Shown here: one piece after another, positions 56,791 through 64,000 of the stretch
Numbering within the stretch: position 1 is the stretch's first letter
Layout: each line of letters begins with the position of its first letter
Origin: Athripsodes cinereus
Lineage: Eukaryota > Arthropoda > Insecta > Trichoptera > Leptoceridae
NCBI GenBank assembly: GCA_947579605.1
Contig: OX388305.1
Location: 37,275,542 to 37,339,541, forward strand
Length of the DNA stretch: 64,000 nt
Direction of reading: 5' to 3'
Position numbers and translations under genes: made by a program
Notes under the pieces: generated by a model
Seen by the model: only the letters and a program-made list of their open reading frames with translations
What the model was told of the DNA's origin: nothing
Databases searched by the model: none

Positions 56791-57564
56791 AAATAGTATG
56801 ACAGAAATTACACGAAGGGGATGATTTTATCTCAAACGCGTATTGAATTCTCCATAACCAGTAAGGAATAAATTGAATTCTCCATATCCAGTACCTACTT
56901 AGGCTGAATCCACGCTGAAAAAAACTTGTGTCTGCAAGGTAATCTTGACTTCACTAAGTACCTACAGCTCAGGTATTATGCAAAGGGCAGAATAAAATAT
57001 GAATGACCAATTGAGTTTTGCCAGTAATTCCTGGGCTAAAGTTTCTACTTCATTAGCTAGACCATAAAATTTATTTGTGAAGGAGGTTTCTCTCGCTGCA
57101 CGGACGTCCTTCTTTCCAACATTTTGGAAGTCTTTCTAATAGATGTTGTGTCGTTCCTTGGGTAATCCATGTAGGGAATATATTAAGTGTTAGTATTACT
57201 CATCCTTAAAAAGCAGTCTATTGATTACATTTTATATCTTCAATGCTTCGATTATTATATTAACTATGTATTTTTCTTACAGTATATTCAGTGTATTGAC
57301 TGTAATAATTTGCGTTTATCATTATTATAATAAAATTATGATTTGAAGAAGTGGAAAAACTGGTTAACTGACGTACACATGTCATGGCAGGAATCGATGC
57401 GCATACCTGACAAGTGACAGTGGCTATAATAGGTATACCTACAACGAGAAGAAAACTTGACAATATGCAAAACATTATCTTCCACGTAGTAGGTATATAC
57501 ACTGGGTTAAAACACGATTTTCCTAGTGTCGAATATTAATATAAATTATATTTTATAATTGCAT

Positions 57565-57720
57565 TCTGATCAACTTACTTCCTTCCGAACAGCTCTTTTA
57601 ATTAAGGGTTGGCCTCCAATACAAAAATATGAGCCTTTCTATGTTGAGCATTGGATTGCAAATCGTCTTTAACGTTTAGCTCCTCTAGATCTCGATTGAT
57701 TTTATTCCATACACTTATTT
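57565..57720 (-). mobile_element. Decayed RTE-like LINE 3' end, minus strand
   Basis: Complement of the 56190 copy with many changes (GATCTAGAGGAGCTAAACGT ... GTTCGGAAGGAAGTAAG). Just downstream on that strand (57180-57010), VGKKDVRAARETSFTNKFYG looks like a further coding remnant. Confidence 0.55.
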
Positions 57721-57776
57721 GTGGTCTGTGTAATGGTCTGACCAACTGTGCAATGAAAATTATCTTACATTAGGTT

Positions 57777-57960
57777 CATATAATTACCATAAAGCTCTGA
57801 AAAACGAATGTGGAAATACTTTTTTGAGTACGGAGTCGTTCCTTCGACATCACTTTCGTTCTTGCAAAGACAAGGTGGGTTTTATCACTTACCCCTGGAT
57901 AATTAAAAATAATAAGTTTCTTCCCTATTCGTCGTTTTCTAAGGGCCGATATTTTAAGGT
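57777..57960 (+). other. Possible exon with half a zinc finger
   Basis: An open frame reads ECGNTFLSTESFLRHHFRSC and reaches a donor-like AAG|GTGGGT. It resembles a C2HC finger missing its first cysteine, as in decayed lola-type exons. No partner exon found. Confidence 0.25.
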
Positions 57961-58268
57961 GCCCTTAAGGTGATCTTTGTCATGTAGCCCATCTTAATCC
58001 GATTAATTTTATTTTTTAATCCAGTAAACTCCAACCTATCATAACTATTCTACACCACATTTATCTGCCGAACAGCAAAAAGGAAACTTCTTAGAGTTTC
58101 TTTTAGAAGGGTAACTCTGAACTATAAAAACATCTTAATTGATTTTTTGAAAATTCTCAATACTCTTGTCCGATTTGCAAACCTTTGCTTAAGAACCAAT
58201 GAGAACCTTTAATAATTCAGAAAATTCAAACCAAATTTGATACCATTTTTTTTTTGTTTTTTTTTCAG

Positions 58269-58388
58269 TCCCCTAAGGACTAGGACCACCTCGCCATGGA
58301 GGTAATAGACTTACCTCAGATGATGTGCCTGAGTCCTGAACTAGAAAACTCTGTGGATAATTCCAAGAAAAACTGTCTCTCCCATCAA
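58269..58388 (+). CDS. Probable first coding exon of an unrecognised gene
   Basis: A long T tract ends in TTTTTTTCAG; the exon has 27 nt of 5'UTR, then GCCATGG (a strong Kozak context) with the start at 58296. It encodes 31 residues (MEVIDLPQMMCLSPELENSV, then a Lys/Asn-rich part ending CLSHQ) and ends CAA|GTATGT, a near-consensus donor, in phase 0. A non-coding exon should lie upstream. The next exon was not found within the window, so the gene probably runs out to the right. Family unknown. Confidence 0.55.
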
Positions 58389-58389
58389 G

Positions 58390-60546
58390 TATGTATCTAC
58401 AGATTAAATACACTATAACTTTATGTTTATTTTTAATTACTAATTTGGCTTTTATTCGTATTTTTTTACCTGCATATTCAACGTTCCATTTTTAACTTTT
58501 TTTCTCTCTGGTAATAATTATGAGTGGTCGTTTTGACGGAAATCACTTAGAAAAATAATAAGGCGCCGCCAAATGTATAATATTAAGCTGACACCGTGTA
58601 AGCTATGTAAGCTGCCACACTCCTAAAGAGCGGTATACATTTTGTTGGTCGCGGCGATTCATTGCTCTGCCAAAGTGTCCAGGTGAAATATGGGGCAAGA
58701 CACTTGGGAAAGATGATATAAAGCCGAATTCAAGAGGATAAATCAATATTGTAAAACATTTTCACCAGCACCTACAAATTAAGAATAGCATTTATTCCAA
58801 CTACTCTTATACCTGACTAAATGACATCTCACTCTCAAACAAAGGTTAGCATTATATAGTGTATAATTATTATAAGCGAAGTGTTAAATTATGGATGCAA
58901 ACTGAGTAGGATAATGCATTGTCCTTGTTTCTGTTCATATGTATTTTCATGTTTTGTAATGCGAATGAATTAATATATAAATAAATAAAAAGTCAAAAAA
59001 TATTTTTTTAATTTTTGACTTTATGTTGAGCAAGTCCAACATAGTTCAAATTAGTTTGATAGGATAATTTTATTTAACGAGGGATTACAAGTTGTTTTCT
59101 GTACCTACCTACTTCTTCTATGAGTGCCATATCAGGTCCCCCCGACGTTGGCGATCACTCTGGAGAATGCTTCCCTGTCTCGTGCTGTGCGGACCAACCT
59201 ACCTACAGAACAATGAAACTATCAACTTACAAGATCATTGTATTTTCTTATCTATGCTTTGTTGAGTTAAATAATTACATATAATTATAATTATGTACCT
59301 ACGTCCTACACTCATATTTGATAATATTAAGGTGACCAGCCAAAAATTACGATATAACGAAACATAGGATTATAATAATTATAAAACTTAGTAGGTATAT
59401 GCGAATTTGAGGAAAAATATTATAAAACTTAGGATTTTAAGCTCCTATCTCTTACCCTTCCTATACCCTTTCGAAATTTGTACCTAATGTAATATCCTAT
59501 ACCCTTTCGAAATTTGTCGACGAGAGCAGCAGAAATTGGAAATGTGCCATTTAAAAAAGGGTCCTCAGTTTTGAAAAATTAATCTAAACTACTAAGTTTG
59601 GAAATTACTATATTATATTCTTTAACAAAAAGTAGCACCTTCTTTATAATTGAAAATATTATTTAACAAAATCGACGAGGTTACGAAATATATGTAAACT
59701 CCTATGCTAAATTAGTAAATGTCCTCCTTTTGCTTTAAAAAAGATGGTCACCTTATAATATTATAATGATCTTAGATAACCTATCTATTTAACCTACCTA
59801 ACACAAAAATGATTATGATTCATAAAAATAATTAAAAAAAATGATAAAAACGAGACGCAAAACTATACCATTGAGTTCAAACAAAATAGGTAGGTACTAA
59901 TAAGTTGAAATAAATCATTAGATTATGATTTGTTATCAAAATGTTATAATTATTACTTATAGCTTTTTATTTCACATGCGTCTTGTTAATCGAAATATTG
60001 AACTAAGTGTAATTTTATTGGTCGCAACTTCGTTTATGATTGTTATTGCATATAGAATACTTTTAAAAATACCGCGTGAATTTAAATTGATATTTATAAA
60101 AAAATCCGTTTTGTTTTTTCCCACTAGCAATGTTTACTTGGTATTAGAATTATTGTTATCCTTTTCTAACAATATCTCTGTTTCCTTTCATAAACGTCAT
60201 GAATGACGTAGCGCAATACATTAATAACGATGAGCGTATATATATTATTCTAATACCAACACACATACACTACTAGTATTGCTAGATGCTGGAAAACATC
60301 GTACTTTTAAGATTTTTTGTTATCCTTTTTAAGATTATGAAAATATTGCGTACTTATTATTCAATGCAATAATTTTAATTCACATTCAAAGAATTTCAAC
60401 ATTTCTATAAATTTATATAAATTTCCGTAGATTGGTAGATTTAGTAATCAAAAAAGTCCACATTTTAGCTCATATAATTTTCTACGAGCTTATAGCAACA
60501 TGTGCCTTAATATTTATTCATAATTAATTATAAGCTTATTATGGCT
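58390..60546. other. Intronic or intergenic, with one LINE fragment
   Basis: At 59105-59205, minus strand, VRTARDREAFSRVIANVGG then DMALIEE after a one-base slip is an RTE-like LINE C-terminus. Otherwise no gene seen. Confidence 0.45.
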
Positions 60547-60690
60547 TACGGGTTCAATTGGAAGAGATTGCGCCTTTGCGATAAACTCGTCCCCTGTATA
60601 TTGATTTTATTTAATTAAAGTGCATATCTCTATAAAATTGTATGTATTGTGACCATATGTACAGCAGAAAATGAATTAACTAATAAATAA
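60547..60690 (+). repeat. Retroposon family B2, diverged
   Basis: GGGTTCAATTGGAAGAGATT ... AACTCGTCCCCTGTATATTG ... AATAAATAAATTATTATTA. Confidence 0.5.
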
Positions 60691-60786
60691 ATTATTATTA
60701 TGATGGATAAATGGTATGGCTTTGTGTCATAAGTTACTAAATTTAACAGTTAATTATTATAATTTAAAGCCACACATTTCAAAATA

Positions 60787-60860
60787 AATCCATCCGTCCC
60801 ATAACGGCAGATCCCACAAGTGAGGTAACCAGCAAACCAACTGCTTGTAATAAACATGAA
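60787..60860 (-). repeat. Repeat family A, 3' fragment
   Basis: CCCATAACGGCAGATCCCAC followed by AGTGAGGTAACCAGC, the reverse of the family 3' end. Confidence 0.5.
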
Positions 60861-60869
60861 AATCATGAA

Positions 60870-62690
60870 AATTTACAAAATAGGTGATGTTATAATTTTT
60901 AAATATTATTCAAAAGTTAACGCTACAAATTTCTTTCGCTCTAAATTAACTTTTTTGTAATTGTCATTATGTGAACACAATAATATTATTATAAAATCTT
61001 TGCATTCAAACGATTTTGAGTAAATAGTAAGTTACCTAATGTGAAAGATATCTGCTATTCGGCTTGCTATTCTTAAAATGTGTCCGGAAACTACAGAATA
61101 AATATGACGTTTACTTCAATAAGAATAATGAAATTACTTACCTAAACTATTGCATTTGCATTTCCTTTCATACCTACTAGACATGTCCAACGTCTTTAGA
61201 ATCTCATGTTTACCAGATTCAAATTTTCAAAAATATTTTTGTAACCTCGTTAGTTGGCGATTTTTATTTTTTAAAGTAAATAATATTATAACAAATATGA
61301 TATCTATTCACGACGTGTTAACAATCTATGTTAAAACAAAAACTATGACGAATTTATAAAGGTAGATATTTTATTAAGAGTGAAGATTAAAAGAAAATAA
61401 AAAAGTTTTTACCCCCAAGTATATCCATAATTAAAAATAGGTAAAACGAACGACTTAAATGCAAAGACTTATTGCCGTGTATATATCTAAAAAATATTAT
61501 TGAAGTTTGTATAGTTATAAAGTCTATATAATTATATTATTGTTTAGATTTGAGGAAAATATTGTTGATAACGTTCGCGTGGCAACACCGCGTAGTACAA
61601 TCAAAATATACAACATGAAGTTTGTACAAGTCAGTTTCATGCAATATAATGTGTCGGTAGGATGTGTCATGTTTCGCATCTCATATTTCAAGTGTAATTG
61701 TACGTTTATATTGTGAAATAGTCGTGAAAAACCATAATAAATAATAAGCTTAGACTTTGATCATTGTATCGAAGTAAATTTTGTGCAGTGGATTGGTGTA
61801 AATACAGTGATTCATGCTAAACGACATCAGCCAAGCAAGTGTCAATTTGGATTGTGTTTTGGGGTTATAAACCTCTAGAATCTTCATAACTTTTGTCTCT
61901 GTGTGAATACATCATTTATTTATTCCTCAATTGTTACAATAATAACAACATTTTGGTACATTTATTCAATAAGCATTACATCGTTATGTAAACTATGCAT
62001 TTGTATGGTTTACTTAGATTCATCGAGTCATCATCATAAAAAGTCTCATTACATCGAGTAAAGGTATTTATGAAGTGAAGTAACCAGCGACTCTACTTGT
62101 TTGTTCGCAACATTATCTATACTCCATCTCGAATCATTGAAAATATTCATAAAGTTCATTTTTAATGAAACATTATTATTATTATCTAATCTAAGATTAT
62201 TTACCAATAACACCTGGTGGCTGCTGTATCATAATATCACTTTGCGGAAAAGTGTACCAATGAACTTGAAAAGCCAGAAGAAAATTTATAAAATTAATTT
62301 GCGAAATTGCACGTCCGATTAGTTATGTTTAAATTAAATATAAGTACATTTTTTGTTGATAATTAGAAACCACTTGGACACATATGGGTTTCTATCTGAT
62401 TGTTTATAGGTAGCATTTTTTGTATATAATATGCGACATTGATCACAAAAAGTAAACTACATCGTTTCTATTATAGGTATTTTCCTAAATTAGTTGTTTG
62501 TTTATTTTTTAAGTTAATTAACCTTTAGCATTTATAATTAAATTATTGATTTCTTCTATTTAACATACATTACATTCATGTTGTTATGCTTTTAATTGTT
62601 TCTGCTTCGAAAACGTCCTCAGTCGTAAGAGTATGTTTGAAGATTTTCCAACGAGTTCGTATGCATAAAATGTATTTTATTGCAAATCCG
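60870..62690. other. Intronic or intergenic, no secure gene
   Basis: AT-rich. The frame at about 61550-61714 reads partly like protein but fails phase tests (see rejected items). Confidence 0.4.
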
Positions 62691-62820
62691 CATTCATATT
62701 CACAAGGGTCCGTGGTTTGATCCCAGATGCCGGCAACCTCCCCTTTCACAACACAGCTTACTGTGAAAGGTATATGGTTATATTCGGGTTTATAACAAAA
62801 CCCAAATATACCTTTCAAAC
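62691..62820 (+). repeat. tRNA-SINE family C, head partly lost
   Basis: B box region GTGGTTTGATCCCAGATGCC then CCCCTTTCACAACACAGC and AACAAAACCCAAATATA. Confidence 0.7.
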
Positions 62821-63123
62821 AAATATTAAAAAAAAAAAACTACGCCAAGTTAGTTTGAGGAAAGAGTATTAATTTCTCTATCTTCTTAAGGCTTGTAAAC
62901 ATAGTTTTAATTATCTTTATAAGCTTAGATATAATATATTTACATTTACCATAGCCATTGAATGATAGGCCAGATGGTCTGTCAATTACTCTTCTGCTTA
63001 TTCCACAACAATAATATTTTGTTTAGATAGACACAATTGATAATAGTAGGTACTATCATTTTAACTGGAAAATAGTCTATTGAAATAATATCATTATTTT
63101 ATATATTTCAACAAAGTACCTAT

Positions 63124-63545
63124 ATTCTATCTATCTATCTATTCCCTCACACCGTATCCCAAGTGGGGTAGGCAGAGAGAACGGAACGCCAATTAGATCT
63201 GTCCTTACATACTTCTTTCGCCTCCTCCACAGTCATACAATTTCTCATGCACGCACGTCGATTTTTCTTACTCAAAACACGGCCGTCCTTGAGAATTTGA
63301 TCTACATGTTCAAGCCATGTAGTTCTCGGACGCCCGCGCTTCCTCACACCCCTCCTTTCAGCCAAGTATATCCTCTTTGTCATTCTTTCCTCTTCCATTC
63401 GTTCCACATGACCAAACCATCTCAATTTATTCACACGCATTCTATCTACAACACTCCTTTTGCATCCACTCATTCTTCTAATATCATCATTCCTCACTCT
63501 ATCACGCAACGTTCTACCAGCCATCCTCCTCAGCGATCTCATCTA
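63124..63545 (-). mobile_element. RTE-like LINE 3' portion, about 131 codons intact
   Basis: The minus-strand frame encodes KLRWFGHVERMEEERMTKRI, GRPRTTWLEHVDQILKD and CKDRSNWRSVLSAYPTWDT, the usual C-terminal domain of RTE-like ORFs, then a stop and an (AGAT)n tail (63138-63124). 5'-truncated. Same family as 32340-32451. Confidence 0.8.
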
Positions 63546-64000
63546 TATTAAACGATAAAGTATTTATTTATTATTTATAATCTGTACACATTTTAGATGT
63601 AAAAATATCTAAATGTTATAATAATTTAATAATTACATTATTAAGAAGTATAACCGATAATTTACCAATTAAATATGCTTTATAATTTATATAGATCGCA
63701 ATAAAACATACAGTCTAGGTCTTGTACACAAAGATAATTATATACTTACACTTAGCTTACTAGACATAATATATAATTAACTCTGATTTTAGATACTCAT
63801 AAAACAGCTGGTTATTTTGGTTAAATCAAAATCACACCTATTCTATAGCAAAGATTCAAATTTTAAATAAGGTGTCACATTGTTAGTACTAACAGTTGGA
63901 ATAAACGTTATTCCATGTTTGTGAGTACGTATATAAGTATGCAAACATCATTATTATTTATATACGTGTATATCTTTAACTAATTAGGTACATAATATTA

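Noticed and set aside
59925..60206. 93-codon plus-strand frame
   Set aside because: AT-rich Ile/Leu/Phe/Ser composition typical of chance frames, with no motif or splice support.
61555..61714. Possible exon (RFEENIVDNVRVATPRSTIK)
   Set aside because: The acceptor TTGTTTAG would need phase 2, which does not fit the phase-0 donor at 58388, and no intermediate exon was seen.
63297..63551. 84-codon plus-strand frame
   Set aside because: Antisense of the RTE-like LINE C-terminus on the minus strand.

Overview
The window is animal nuclear DNA, most likely from a moth or butterfly. It is AT-rich, with small exons bounded by GT..AG introns. It carries a ZAD-type C2H2 zinc-finger gene (an insect-expanded class) and is packed with hAT, PIF/Harbinger and pogo-like DNA elements, tRNA-headed SINEs, RTE-like and CR1/L2/Daphne-like LINEs, and many runs of the TAGGTACCTA kind common in lepidopteran assemblies. 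No rRNA or tRNA gene, CRISPR array or bacterial operon was seen. The species is not identifiable from sequence alone. All splice models were built by eye from acceptor/donor sites and phase.

Genes, left to right. (1) 108-1512, plus strand: the last three exons of an unrecognised gene that starts left of the window. (2) About 2041-2986, minus strand: short coding-like but broken segments. (3) 17481-6437, minus strand: an 11-exon gene for a 674-residue ZAD/C2H2 protein with twelve fingers, fully in phase. Its largest intron (15511-10043) holds a three-level nest of DNA transposons. (4) 18111-19421, plus strand: a single-exon twelve-finger C2H2 gene, divergent from gene 3 across about 630 bp. 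(5) 27412-21574, minus strand: a five-exon gene for a 237-residue secreted protein. It has a signal peptide, a short glycosylation-prone spacer and three copies of a cysteine/tryptophan module, each on its own phase-1 exon. One of its introns is GC-AG. I do not recognise the family. (6) 58269-58388, plus strand: a probable first coding exon of a gene running out of the window.

Mobile DNA fills nearly everything else, and many insertions can be ordered in time because their target-site duplications are readable. They include a 5'-truncated LINE with both ORFs (45726 to about 49690) and a young, non-coding LTR element (51594-54434) with 228-bp LTRs differing at three positions. There are hAT-type elements with 8-bp duplications (10445, 10936, 23294, 33109, 34676, 55072), a Harbinger-like element inside a palindromic MITE (35761-36505), many hairpin MITEs, tRNA-derived SINEs and several retroposon families with TTA or (TAAA) tails.

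The most promising undescribed items are the secreted three-module protein (27412-21574) and the innermost nested transposon (10936-12930). The latter has 17-bp perfect inverted repeats and an 8-bp target duplication, and it encodes a broken copy of a protein that does not look like a known transposase.
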